A DNA stretch of 64,000 nt from JAJPKK01 sp963800215 (GTDB lineage: Bacteria; Pseudomonadota; Alphaproteobacteria; Rhizobiales; Xanthobacteraceae): the NCBI GenBank assembly GCA_963800215.1, contig CAWCZY010000014.1:124001-188000 (forward strand), in the 5' to 3' direction. Shown here piece by piece: positions 26,833 to 35,407 of the stretch. The notes beneath the pieces were generated by a model. The model had not been told where the DNA came from, ran no database searches, and saw only the letters and a list, made by a program, of their open reading frames with translations. Within the stretch, counting starts at the first letter, position 1. Each line of letters opens with the position of its first letter. Made by a program: the position numbers and the translations under genes.

Positions 26833-26906
26833 TCCTTCTTCGGCCCCGGGCGCCCCTTTCCCATCGGCGGCATTCCCGCCACTCTTCGCGGTGAGTTCCG
26901 CGGAGA

Positions 26907-27632
26907 ATGTCCATGGATGTACGTGATGCCGTCGCGTCCCGCTTCAGTTGCCGGGCGTTCCTTCCGACCCCGGTGCCGCCAGCGACCGTGCGCGAGATTC
27001 TCGCCCAGGCGGCGCGCGCACCGTCCGGCGGCAATCTCCAGCCGTGGCGGGTCCATGCGCTGGCGGGGGCCGTGCTCGAAGACCTCAAGGCCCGCATCCG
27101 CCCGCACGCGCCAACCAATCCGCGCGGGGAGGGCGCCGAATACGAGGTCTACCCATCGCCGCTCAAGGAGCCTTACAACGCCCGGCGCTTCGAGGTCGGC
27201 GCGTTGCTCTACCGCGCGCTCGGCATTCCCCGCGAGGACCGCGCGGCGCGCTATCGCCAATACGCCCGCAATTTCGAATTCTTCGGCGCCCCGGTCGGCC
27301 TGTTGTTTTCGATCGACCGCACCATGGGGCCGCCGCAATGGTCCGACCTCGGCATGTACGTCCAGACCGTGATGCTGCTCGCCCGCGCCTACGGGCTCGA
27401 CACCTGCAGCATCGAGGCCTGGACCTTCTGGCACAAGACGGCCTCGGCCTTCCTCGCCCTCCCGGCGGAGGAAATGGTATTTTGCGGGATGGCGCTCGGC
27501 CATGGCGACCCGGCCGCGCCGATCAACCGGTGGCGTGCTCCGCGCGAGGATGTCGACGGCTTTGCCGCTTTCCTGGGCTTTCCCGACACCGACCGGCCGC
27601 CGGCGACGCCGTCCGCGCCAACGGGCGCGTAG
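26907..27632 (+). CDS. Nitroreductase-family flavoprotein
   Basis: A 241-residue FMN-dependent NAD(P)H oxidoreductase of the nitroreductase fold. The FMN-binding signatures are visible: SRFSCRAF near the start, RAPSGGNLQPWRVHAL for phosphate and isoalloxazine contact, and the C-terminal EEMVFCGMALGHGDPAAPIN. Members reduce nitroaromatics, quinones or enones; the native substrate is unknown here. The ATG at 26907 follows GCGGAG; an in-frame ATG two codons later is also possible. Its last 42 or so bases recur as a direct repeat beyond the HepT/MntA pair. Confidence 0.9.
   Translation: MSMDVRDAVASRFSCRAFLPTPVPPATVREILAQAARAPSGGNLQPWRVHALAGAVLEDLKARIRPHAPTNPRGEGAEYEVYPSPLKEPYNARRFEVGALLYRALGIPREDRAARYRQYARNFEFFGAPVGLLFSIDRTMGPPQWSDLGMYVQTVMLLARAYGLDTCSIEAWTFWHKTASAFLALPAEEMVFCGMALGHGDPAAPINRWRAPREDVDGFAAFLGFPDTDRPPATPSAPTGA
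27570..27611 (+). repeat. Direct repeat, left copy (nitroreductase 3' end)
   Basis: These 42 bases inside the end of the nitroreductase gene match 28396-28437 at 39 positions, in the same orientation. The two copies enclose the HepT/MntA pair. The left copy encodes FLGFPDTDRPPATP. Confidence 0.75.
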
Positions 27633-27652
27633 CCGTAAATGCTCATGGCCGA

Positions 27653-27997
27653 TCACTCGCAAGGTGCGAGTTCGGCATTGATGATAGCGCGCAACGGAGG
27701 CAGAGCGTCGTGAACGGTCACCCAAACGACCTGCTGCGCCACATCTTCATAGTCGTGCCGGTACTTGTTACCGGCGGCAGCCATCTGCCGCCACTGGATC
27801 GCGGGATAGCGTGCCTTCATGTCCTCCGGCACGCGCCTTGACGCCTCGGATATGATCTCGAGGCAACGTGTGATCGCGTGGAAGGTGCGCAGGTCGCCGG
27901 CAAAACGCCGATAATCGTAGCCTCCCAAAAAGCTCGCGATCAGATCAATGAAATAGCGGATATCGCTGAGAGCCGTTCTCTCGGTGTCAGAAAGCAT
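27653..27997 (-). CDS. hepT: HepT-like toxin (HEPN, DUF86)
   Basis: A 114-residue all-helical HEPN protein, the toxin half of a HepT/MntA type VII toxin-antitoxin pair. SDIRYFIDLIASFLGG and RCLEIISEASRRVP are typical helices. The active-site region reads GNKYRHDYEDV: the His-x-Tyr is present, but the Arg sits directly before the His rather than 4-6 residues upstream, as in a recognised DUF86 subgroup. HEPN toxins are RNases held off by AMPylation from the partner. It overlaps the antitoxin gene by 58 bases. Confidence 0.88.
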   Translation of the reverse strand: MLSDTERTALSDIRYFIDLIASFLGGYDYRRFAGDLRTFHAITRCLEIISEASRRVPEDMKARYPAIQWRQMAAAGNKYRHDYEDVAQQVVWVTVHDALPPLRAIINAELAPCE

Positions 27998-28281
27998 AGA
28001 TCGTCAGCGGTCGCTCTTGGCCGCACAAGCGGTCTCAGGCCGTCGCGGTTCACGACATCTACCGGCTGACTAAACAACCCCTCGATATATTCCTTGATGT
28101 CGACGTAATCGTACATCGTCACCCGCGCTGCGGGGTCGAGTTCGATCATGATGTCGATATCGCTGTCGGGGCGGTCGTCGCCACGCGCACGGGAACCGAA
28201 CAAGGCGGCATGGCTCACGCCGGACGCCTTCAAGGCGGCTTCGTTCGCGCGCAATCTTGCTAAGATGTCCTGCCTGTCCAT
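27940..28281 (-). CDS. mntA: MntA-like nucleotidyltransferase antitoxin
   Basis: A 113-residue minimal nucleotidyltransferase. The active site FGSRARGDDRPDSDIDIMIE has the GSxxxG and DxD motif that binds the nucleotide and metal. In studied pairs MntA AMPylates a tyrosine of HepT and so neutralises it. The tail after GLRPLVRPRATADD is longer than usual and overlaps the toxin gene by 58 bases; a small frame change near the end would give the normal ending, so the tail is uncertain. The ATG at 28281 opens the two-gene unit. Confidence 0.87.
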   Translation of the reverse strand: MDRQDILARLRANEAALKASGVSHAALFGSRARGDDRPDSDIDIMIELDPAARVTMYDYVDIKEYIEGLFSQPVDVVNRDGLRPLVRPRATADDLCFLTPRERLSAISAISLI

Positions 28282-28395
28282 GACGGAATCCTACCACAGG
28301 CAGGCGATTCCGGGCAGGCCAAAACGCTCCGGACTTTTGCACGCAGAAATAGCCCTTGTGCATCAATGGCCTGGTTTCTGCCCTCGCAGGCCCCT

Positions 28396-28437
28396 TTCCT
28401 GCGCTTTCTCGACGCCGACCGGCCGCCGGCGACGCCG
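28396..28437 (+). repeat. Direct repeat, right copy (orphan nitroreductase tail)
   Basis: The right copy of the 42-base repeat. In the matching frame it would read FLRFLDADRPPATP and then stops within two codons, so it is a displaced end of a nitroreductase-like gene. It lies in the 313-base gap between mntA and the response regulator gene. Confidence 0.72.
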
Positions 28438-28519
28438 CAGTGTTGACGAAGTATGTGGGTAGAGGCCAAATCAGCGGTCGGGCAATGGCGGATCAGCATC
28501 GACGTGGTCCAATCTGAAT

Positions 28520-28576
28520 TCATGGCCGCGGAGTCATGGCCGCAAAGTCACGGGCGGCAAAGCCATGGCCGCCGGA
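28520..28576 (+). repeat. Four short direct repeats before a response regulator gene
   Basis: Units of 14-15 bases of the type TCATGGCCGCGGAG recur four times end to end (about 28520, 28534, 28548 and 28563). The third is the most diverged. They finish 18 bases before the ATG at 28595, within the 5' leader. They could be operator half-sites or a slippage product. Confidence 0.6.
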
Positions 28577-28594
28577 CCGGCTGGGGGAACCTGA

Positions 28595-29266
28595 ATGCGC
28601 CTCCTCGTCATCGAGGATGATCCCGATCTCAACCGTCAGCTCGCGACCGCGCTGACCGACGCCGGCTATGTGGTCGACCGCGCCTTCGACGGCGAGGAGG
28701 GGCACTATCTCGGCGAAACCGAGCCCTATGACGCCATCATCCTCGACATCGGCCTGCCCAAGATGGACGGCATCTCGGTGCTGGAAGCGTGGCGGCGCGC
28801 CGGCCGGGCGATGCCGGTGCTGCTCTTGACCGCGCGCGACCGCTGGAGCGACAAGGTGCAGGGCTTCGATGCCGGCGCCGACGATTACGTCGCCAAGCCC
28901 TTCCATCTCGAAGAGGTGCTGGCGCGCATCCGCGCGCTGCTGCGCCGCTCGGTCGGTCACGCCAAGAGCGAGTTCCTGTGCGGCCCGGTGCGGCTCGACT
29001 CCCGCACCGGGCGGGTCACCGTCGACGGCACGCCGGTCAAGCTCACCTCCCACGAATACCGCCTGCTGTCCTACCTGATGCACCACACCGGCCGGGTGGT
29101 GTCGCGCACCGAGCTGGTCGAGCATCTCTACGACCAGGACTTCGACCGCGATTCCAATACCATCGAGGTCTTCATCGGGCGCATCCGCAAGAAACTCGGG
29201 GTCGAGATCATCCAGACCGTGCGCGGCCTCGGGTACCTTCTCACCCCTCCCGCCGATGCGCGCTAG
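28595..29266 (+). CDS. OmpR/PhoP-type response regulator
   Basis: A 223-residue two-component regulator. The receiver domain has acidic EDDPDL at the start, the phospho-acceptor Asp in IILDIGLPKMDG, Thr in LLLTARD and Lys in VAKPFHLEE. The winged helix has SHEYRLLSYLMHHTGRVVSR and TIEVFIGRIRKK, as in PhoP/FeuP-type regulators of Rhizobiales. It overlaps the sensor kinase gene by 11 bases. The four short repeats in its leader could be its own binding sites. The signal is unknown; PhoP/FeuP relatives respond to divalent cations or osmolarity. Confidence 0.93.
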   Translation: MRLLVIEDDPDLNRQLATALTDAGYVVDRAFDGEEGHYLGETEPYDAIILDIGLPKMDGISVLEAWRRAGRAMPVLLLTARDRWSDKVQGFDAGADDYVAKPFHLEEVLARIRALLRRSVGHAKSEFLCGPVRLDSRTGRVTVDGTPVKLTSHEYRLLSYLMHHTGRVVSRTELVEHLYDQDFDRDSNTIEVFIGRIRKKLGVEIIQTVRGLGYLLTPPADAR

Positions 29267-30620
29267 CTCGCTCGCGCTGCGGCTGTTCCTGTCGGCGACC
29301 GCCTGGACGGTCGTCATCCTGCTGGCCACCGGAATCATCCTGTCCTCGATCAACCGCGAAGCGGTGGAGCGTTCATACGACCGCCGGCTCGGCGTCTATC
29401 TGCGCACCCTGGTGGCCGACGTGGCGGCGCCGGAGCAATCGCCCGACCGCACCGAGCCGGCGCTCGGCGAACCGCTGTTCGATCTGCCGCTGTCGGGATG
29501 GTATTGGCAGGTCACGCGCCTGGGCGGCGCCAAGCCCGAGATCCGCCGCTCGCGCTCGTTGTGGGACAGCAACCTGGCAGCGCTCGACGAGGCCGACGCG
29601 CCGCTGGGCGCCGACGGCACCCGCCACGGTTATGCGATGGGGCCGGAAGACCAGCGGCTGCGGCTGGTCGAACGCAATGTCGATCTCGGCGAGGACGGCC
29701 GCTATCTGATCGCGGTCGCCGGCGACCCCCAGGAGATCGACGACGAGACGCGCTCGTTCGACCAGGCGCTGATCGTCACCTTCGGGACGCTCACGCTGGT
29801 CCTGATCTTCATCACCATGTTCCAGGTGCGGTTCGGACTGGCGCCCCTCAAGCGGATATCGGAATCGCTGGCCGCGATCAGGGCCGGCACCGCCGAACGC
29901 CTGGAGGGCAATTTCCCGGTCGAGATCGCGCCGCTGGCGCGTGAGACCAATGCGCTGCTGGAGGCCAACCGCGAGATCGTCGAGCGCGCCCGTACCCATG
30001 TCGGCAATCTCGCCCATGCCCTCAAGACGCCGCTCTCGGTCATCGTCAACGAGGCGGCCACCCATGGCGGCGACCCGTTCGCCGCAAAGGTGACCGAACA
30101 GACCACCATCATGCGCGACCAGATCGCCCATCATCTCGAGCGTGCCCGGCTCGCCGCCCGGCTCGAGGTGGTCGGCAGCATCACCGACGTGGTGCCGGTG
30201 ATCACCGCGCTGACCCGGACCATGGAGAAGATCTACCAGCCGCGCGGCATCGCCATCGACCTCGATGCCCCCGCGCCGGTCCGGTTTCGCGGCGAGCGCC
30301 AGGACCTTGAGGAGATGATCGGCAATCTCGTCGACAATGCCTGCAAATGGGCACAGATGCGGGTCAGCATCGAGGTGGTACCCGATGCCGGCGCGCAACC
30401 GATGTTGCGGATCATCGTCGATGATGACGGCCCGGGCCTGACCCCCGCGCAACGCGATCAGGTCGCGCGGCGCGGGCGGCGGCTCGACGAGACCAAGCCG
30501 GGCTCGGGGCTCGGCCTGTCGATCGTGCTGGAACTCTCGACCCTGTATGGCGGCAGTCTGACGCTTTCGACCGCGCCGATCGGCGGCCTGCGCGCCGAGC
30601 TCGTCCTGCCCGCCGCATGA
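29256..30620 (+). CDS. PhoQ/FeuQ-type sensor histidine kinase
   Basis: A 454-residue membrane sensor. Two transmembrane helices (about 10-31 and 168-190) enclose a periplasmic domain of about 135 residues. The HAMP-like linker and dimerisation helix carry the phospho-His in NLAHALKTPLSV, and the ATPase has IGNLVDNACKWA (N box), VDDDGPGL (G1) and PGSGLGLSIV (G2). The HAxKTPLS form of the H box is typical of the PhoQ group. It is translated with the regulator gene through the 11-base overlap, so they are a cognate pair. Confidence 0.92.
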   Translation: MRASSLALRLFLSATAWTVVILLATGIILSSINREAVERSYDRRLGVYLRTLVADVAAPEQSPDRTEPALGEPLFDLPLSGWYWQVTRLGGAKPEIRRSRSLWDSNLAALDEADAPLGADGTRHGYAMGPEDQRLRLVERNVDLGEDGRYLIAVAGDPQEIDDETRSFDQALIVTFGTLTLVLIFITMFQVRFGLAPLKRISESLAAIRAGTAERLEGNFPVEIAPLARETNALLEANREIVERARTHVGNLAHALKTPLSVIVNEAATHGGDPFAAKVTEQTTIMRDQIAHHLERARLAARLEVVGSITDVVPVITALTRTMEKIYQPRGIAIDLDAPAPVRFRGERQDLEEMIGNLVDNACKWAQMRVSIEVVPDAGAQPMLRIIVDDDGPGLTPAQRDQVARRGRRLDETKPGSGLGLSIVLELSTLYGGSLTLSTAPIGGLRAELVLPAA

Positions 30621-30882
30621 GCGCGCGCCCCCGATCAAGAATGATTTGCTTTTGAAACAAAGGTGTTGCCCCGATTTACCCCTGGTGCCGAGCCGCGTGC
30701 CGTCGGCGCCATGCGGCCCTGACGCACTGCGGCTGCAAGTCGCCCGGCGGCGGGACCTGATTGCCCCTATGTTCGGATGCGTTCGCCCGGTCGCCGGCCC
30801 CGCCTGCTATTGCATCTTAGCCGTTGCAGGGCACCCGCCGGGCATGGTGTAACCTGCGTTCCGAAACTGGCAGCCCCGCACC

Positions 30883-32033
30883 ATGATGCTCTGGTTGACA
30901 TTGGCGCTGATGACGGCCGCGGCGCTCGGCGCCGTGGTCTGGCCGTTGGTGCGCGCGCGCGGGATGACCGCGGCCGGCAGCGACCTCGTCGTCTACCGCG
31001 ACCAGCTCGAGGAGATCGAGCGCGATCGCACCGATCGGCGCATCGGGTCCGATGAAGCCGACGCCGCCCGTGTCGAAGTGTCGCGCCGCCTGCTCGCCGC
31101 GGCGAGTGCCGAGACCGCACCGCCGGCGGAGACCGGACGCGGCAGCCGGCGCCGCTTTGCCGCCGTGGCGGCAACGGTGGTCATGGTGCCGCTGCTCGCC
31201 GCGGCGCTGTATAGCCTGCTCGGCTCGCCCGATCTCCCCGGCCAGCCGCTCGCCTCGCGCGCCAAGGGCGGTGAGGAGAACCTCGAGAGCAATCCGATCG
31301 CCCAGCTGCTCGCCCGAGTCGAGGCCCATCTCGAGGAAAACCCGGACGATGGGCGCGGCTGGGAGGTGGTGGCGCCGGTCTACATGAAGCTCGAGCGCTA
31401 CGACGACGCGGCAAAGGCGCGGCGCCAGGCGATTACGCTGCTGGGCGCGACCGCCGTCCGCGAGGTCGACCTCGGCGAGGCCATCACCGCCGCCGCCAAC
31501 GGCGTGGTCAGCGAGGAGGCCAAGGCCGCATTCGATCGCGCCATCGCTCTCGACGCCGGGAATTTCAAGGCCCAGTTCTATCTCGGGCTCGCCGCCGAGC
31601 AGGACGGCAACGCCACGGAGGCTGCGCGCATCTGGCGCGAATTGATCGCCAAGGCACCCTCCGACGCGCCGTGGCTCTCCGTGGTGCGGCAGTCGCTCGC
31701 GCGGGTCGAGACACCCGGCGGCTGCCGCCGCGGCGGTTCCCGCCACGGAGCCGGCCTGGGCCGCGGCCCGACGACATCTCCGCCGCCGGCGAGATGACCG
31801 ATCAGCAGCGCTCACAGATGATCCGCGGCATGGTAGACCGGCTGGCGACGCGCCTGCATACGGATGGGTCCGATCTGGACGGCTGGCTGCGACTGTTACG
31901 CGCCTATAAGGTGCTGGGCGAGCATGATAAGGCAAAGGCGGCCGTAACGGAGGCGCGCGCCGCGCTGACGAGCGAACCGGACAAGCTGCGTCGTCTCGAC
32001 GCGGCCATCAAGGATCTCGACATCGGAGGCTGA
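30883..32033 (+). CDS. ccmI: Cytochrome c biogenesis protein CcmI/CycH, frameshifted
   Basis: First gene of the cytochrome c maturation operon. CcmI holds apocytochrome c for heme attachment. The N-terminal frame has MMLWLTLALMTAAALGAVVW, a coiled segment YRDQLEEIERDRTDRRIG and a second membrane helix near residue 97, then a TPR region (FYLGLAAEQDGNATEAARIW). After VRQSLARVET the frame breaks within an Ala/Pro-rich linker (31710-31775), and the last TPR-like part, MIRGMVDRLATRLHTDGSDL to the stop at 32033, is in another frame. Joined, the length is normal. The downstream genes read on in order. Confidence 0.85.
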
Positions 32034-32090
32034 TCGCATTCGAGACGCGCGCAGGCTTGGCTGCGGCGGGTACAGGGAGTTCAAGGACCG

Positions 32091-32551
32091 ATGACGCGGA
32101 AGCAGCGCCGCATAGTCTTGATTGTCTCGGGTGTCGGTGTCCTCGCGGTCGCGGTGCTGCTGGTGCTCGGCACCCTCAAGGACTCCATCGTCTTCTTCAA
32201 TTCCCCGACCGATGTGGTCGACAAGCACGTCCTGCCCGGCGCCCGCATCCGCCTGGGCGGCTTGGTGGTTACCGGCAGCGTGTCACGCAGCGATCCGCTG
32301 TCGATCCGTTTCGAGGTGACCGACGGCAATCAGGCGATCCCGGTGACCTATCAGGGCATCCTGCCGGATCTGTTCCGCGAAGGGCAGGGCATCGTCGCCG
32401 AAGGTTCCCTGGACAGTTCCGGCGTGTTTCGGGCCGACAATGTGCTCGCCAAGCACGACGAGAACGGTATATGCCCAAGGAGGTCGCCGATGCCTTGAAG
32501 AAGCAGGGGCATTGGAAGGACGAGTACGAGAAGAAAGGCGCCATGCGGTAG
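32091..32551 (+). CDS. ccmE: Periplasmic heme chaperone CcmE/CycJ, frameshifted
   Basis: CcmE carries heme covalently on a histidine and passes it to apocytochromes with CcmF/CcmH. One N-terminal membrane anchor (RIVLIVSGVGVLAVAVLLVL) precedes an OB-fold with RIRLGGLVVTGSV and RFEVTDG. The heme-binding His is in LAKHDEN, but just after it the frame changes: the expected Tyr-Met-Pro-Lys-Glu-Val follows two bases later in another frame and runs to the stop at 32551. Without repair the protein loses the conserved Tyr after the His. An error at 32465-32466 is likely, since the rest of the operon is intact. Confidence 0.87.
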
Positions 32552-32567
32552 TGTGGCTGCCTTTTTA

Positions 32568-32640
32568 CTTCCCCTGAAAGGGGGAGGAGCGAACGGACCT
32601 CCTCCTCCTGAAGAAGGGGAGGGGAAAACGAACCCTCGCC
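32568..32640. repeat. GC-skewed short inverted repeats before ccmF
   Basis: Blocks such as CCCCTGAAAGGGGG and CCTGAAGAAGGGGAGGGG alternate pyrimidine-rich and purine-rich runs that can fold into stacked hairpins. They occupy the 178-base gap between ccmE and ccmF, where these genes are usually close together. The texture resembles the large palindrome at 61094-61201. Confidence 0.4.
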
Positions 32641-32729
32641 ATGAACAAAGGGGAGGGAGGAAACGGATCGAGCGTCGGGCGTTTCGGCACCTGCTGCCGC
32701 TTAGCCCCTTTGGTGAAAGGTCGGGTCGG

Positions 32730-34709
32730 ATGATCGAAGAGATCGGCCATTACGCTCTCGTACTCGCGCTGGCATTGGCGCTGGTCCAATCGACCGTGCC
32801 GCTGATCGGCGCCCGTACCCGCGATGCCGCGCTGATGGCGGTCGCCGAGCCGGTGGCGGTCGCGCAGTTCGGCTTCGTCGCGATCTCCTTCGCCGCGCTG
32901 GTATCATGCTACGTCACGTCGGATTTCTCGGTCCGCAACGTGTTCGAGAATTCCCATTCGCAGATGCCGCTGCTCTACAAGTTCACCAGCACATGGGGAA
33001 ACCACGAAGGCTCGATGCTGTTGTGGGTGCTGATCCTGACTTTGTTCGGCGCCCTGGTGGCGCTGTTCGGCAACAACATCCCGGCTTCGCTCAAGGCGAC
33101 GGTGCTGGCGGTGCAGGCCTGGGTGGCGGCGGCCTTCCATCTCTTCATATTGATGACCTCCAACCCGTTCCTGAGGTTCGCGCCGGCACCGCTCGAGGGC
33201 CGCGACCTCAACCCGGTGCTGCAGGACATCGGTTTGGCGATCCACCCGCCGATGCTCTATCTCGGCTATGTAGGCTTCTCGATTTCGTTCTCCTTCGCCA
33301 TCGCCGCCCTGATCGAAGGGCGGATCGACGCGGCCTGGGCGCGCTGGGTGCGGCCGTGGCTGCTGGTGGCCTGGATGTGCCTCACCCTCGGCGTCGCCAT
33401 GGGTTCCTACTGGGCCTATTACGAGCTCGGCTGGGGCGGCTGGTGGTTCTGGGACCCGGTGGAGAACGCCTCGCTGATGCCCTGGCTGGCCGGTACCGCG
33501 CTGCTGCATTCCGCCGTGGTGATGGAAAAGCGCGAGGCATTGAAGATCTGGACCATCCTGCTCGCGATCCTCACCTTCTCGCTGTCGCTGATCGGCACAT
33601 TCCTGGTGCGGTCCGGCGTGCTCACCTCGGTGCACGCCTTCGCCTCCGACCCGATGCGCGGCATATTCATCCTGGCGATCCTCGTCACCTTCATCGGCGG
33701 CGGGTTGGCGCTGTTCGCGTGGCGGGCACCCTTGCTGCGGCAAGGCGGCCTGTTCGCGCCGGTGTCGCGCGAGGGAGCGCTGGTGCTCAACAATCTGTTC
33801 CTCACCGCCGCCTGCGCCACCGTATTCGTCGGAACGCTCTATCCGCTGGCGCTGGAGGCGCTGACTGGTGACAAAATTTCGGTCGGGCCGCCCTTCTTCA
33901 ATGCGACCTTCGGGCCGCTGTTCGCGGCGCTCCTGATCGCGCTGCCGTTCGGGCCGCTGCTGGCGTGGAAGCGCGGCGATCTCGCGGGCGTCGCCCAGCG
34001 CTTGAGCGGGGCCTTCGTGGTCGCGCTGATCGGGGCCGCGGCGACTTTCGTGGTGGAAGGACGTCCGCTGCTGGCGCCATTCGGCATCGGATTGGCGCTG
34101 TTCGTCATCGCCGGCTCGATCACCGACATCGTCGAACGCACGGGCCTGTTGCGGGCGCCGCTGATGAGCGTCGCGCGACGGGCGGCCGGCTTGCCGCGCT
34201 CGGCCTGGGGCACCGCATTCGCCCATCTCGGCCTCGGGATCACCCTGCTCGGCATCGTCGGCGAGACGCAATGGAACGCCGAACGCATCGTGTCGGTGAA
34301 GCCCGGCGACAAGATCGCGATTCGCAATTACGACTTCACCTTCGACGGCACCACCGATCGCAACGGGCCTAACTACAAGGAGGTCGCCGCCACCTTCACG
34401 GTGCGCCGCCACGGCGAGGTTATCGGCGTGATGCAGCCGTCGAAACGGACCTTCGGCTCCCGCGGCACCACGACCACCGAATCCGCCTTGATGGCGCGCG
34501 GTTTCAGTCAACTCTATCTGTCGCTGGGGGAACTCAATCCCGACGGCTCGGCGGCCGTCAGGCTCTATTACAAGCCCCTGGTGCTGCTGATCTGGCTCGG
34601 CTGCGTCGTCATGGTGATCGGCGGCGGGCTCTCCCTGTCCGACCGGCGCCTGCGCGTCGGAGCGCCCAAGCCGGCGCGCATCAAAACGGCGATGGCGCCG
34701 GCGGAGTGA
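32730..34709 (+). CDS. ccmF: Heme lyase component CcmF/CycK
   Basis: A 659-residue integral membrane protein with about 15 helices, the core of the heme ligation complex. The periplasmic WWD domain is textbook: WGGWWFWDPVENASLMPW near residue 240. Conserved histidines lie in NHEGSMLLWVL, AIHPPMLYLGYVG, LLHSAVVMEKR and SVHAFASDP, used for heme handling. The ATG at 32730 opens right before GHYALVLALALAL; earlier in-frame codons belong to repeat-like leader DNA. It is followed by ccmH 4 bases after the stop. Confidence 0.96.
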   Translation: MIEEIGHYALVLALALALVQSTVPLIGARTRDAALMAVAEPVAVAQFGFVAISFAALVSCYVTSDFSVRNVFENSHSQMPLLYKFTSTWGNHEGSMLLWVLILTLFGALVALFGNNIPASLKATVLAVQAWVAAAFHLFILMTSNPFLRFAPAPLEGRDLNPVLQDIGLAIHPPMLYLGYVGFSISFSFAIAALIEGRIDAAWARWVRPWLLVAWMCLTLGVAMGSYWAYYELGWGGWWFWDPVENASLMPWLAGTALLHSAVVMEKREALKIWTILLAILTFSLSLIGTFLVRSGVLTSVHAFASDPMRGIFILAILVTFIGGGLALFAWRAPLLRQGGLFAPVSREGALVLNNLFLTAACATVFVGTLYPLALEALTGDKISVGPPFFNATFGPLFAALLIALPFGPLLAWKRGDLAGVAQRLSGAFVVALIGAAATFVVEGRPLLAPFGIGLALFVIAGSITDIVERTGLLRAPLMSVARRAAGLPRSAWGTAFAHLGLGITLLGIVGETQWNAERIVSVKPGDKIAIRNYDFTFDGTTDRNGPNYKEVAATFTVRRHGEVIGVMQPSKRTFGSRGTTTTESALMARGFSQLYLSLGELNPDGSAAVRLYYKPLVLLIWLGCVVMVIGGGLSLSDRRLRVGAPKPARIKTAMAPAE

Positions 34710-34713
34710 GCGC

Positions 34714-35196
34714 ATGCGCGCGTGGCGAAATGCGGTGATCGCGCTCGCATGCTGGGGTGCGGTATTGGGCGTCGTACATCCGGTGCTCGCGGTGCAGCCC
34801 GACGAGGTCCTCACCGACGCGACCCTCGAAGCGCGGGCCCGCGGGCTGTCGCGGGAACTGCGCTGCATGGTGTGCCAGAACCAGTCGATCGACGATTCCG
34901 ATGCGCCCCTGGCGCGCGACCTGCGCATCCTGGTGCGCGAGCGGCTGACGGCGGGCGACAGCGATGAACAGGTGCTGAATTTCCTGGTCTCGCGCTACGG
35001 CGAATTCGTTCTCCTCAAGCCGCCGTTCGAGTGGCACACCGCTATGCTCTGGCTCACGCCCGCGGCGGCCCTGCTGGCCGGCGCCATCGCCATGTTCGCC
35101 GCGGTCCGCCGCCGCCGATTCGGCGTCGCCGGGCCGGTGCCGCTCAGCCCGGAGGAAGAGCGGCGGCTCAGCGAGATGATCGACAAAAGTTCGTGA
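34714..35196 (+). CDS. ccmH: CcmH/CycL thiol-disulfide component
   Basis: A 160-residue periplasmic, membrane-anchored thioredoxin-like protein that keeps apocytochrome c cysteines reduced. A signal peptide ends near VLAVQPDE; the active site is LRCMVCQNQSI (CxxC), in the usual LRCxxCQNxSI context, and a membrane helix lies near residues 112-130. The C-terminal tail ends in PLSPEEERRLSEMID. It is the last gene of the ccmI-ccmE-ccmF-ccmH operon, starting 4 bases after the ccmF stop. Confidence 0.95.
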   Translation: MRAWRNAVIALACWGAVLGVVHPVLAVQPDEVLTDATLEARARGLSRELRCMVCQNQSIDDSDAPLARDLRILVRERLTAGDSDEQVLNFLVSRYGEFVLLKPPFEWHTAMLWLTPAAALLAGAIAMFAAVRRRRFGVAGPVPLSPEEERRLSEMIDKSS

Positions 35197-35407
35197 AGCG
35201 GGCTCTCCGAGCTCGCCACTGCGATTAATACAAGCGATTGATCTGATTGTTATATTTAGACTTTAGCTCGAACGCGCAGATGTTACCAAAGTTTAATCCC
35301 GCGGTCAGACTGCGGTAAGGCGGCGCTCCCCATCCTGGCTTGCAAGAGTCCACTGGTGGGGGCTCCTGGCTCCCTCCCAAATACAACAATATGCACGGAG
35401 ATTTCTC

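Noticed and set aside
30883..35196. Absence of a ccmG gene as a sign of an incomplete operon
   Set aside because: The cycHJKL-type arrangement in Rhizobiales normally lacks ccmG here; it is encoded with ccmABCD elsewhere.
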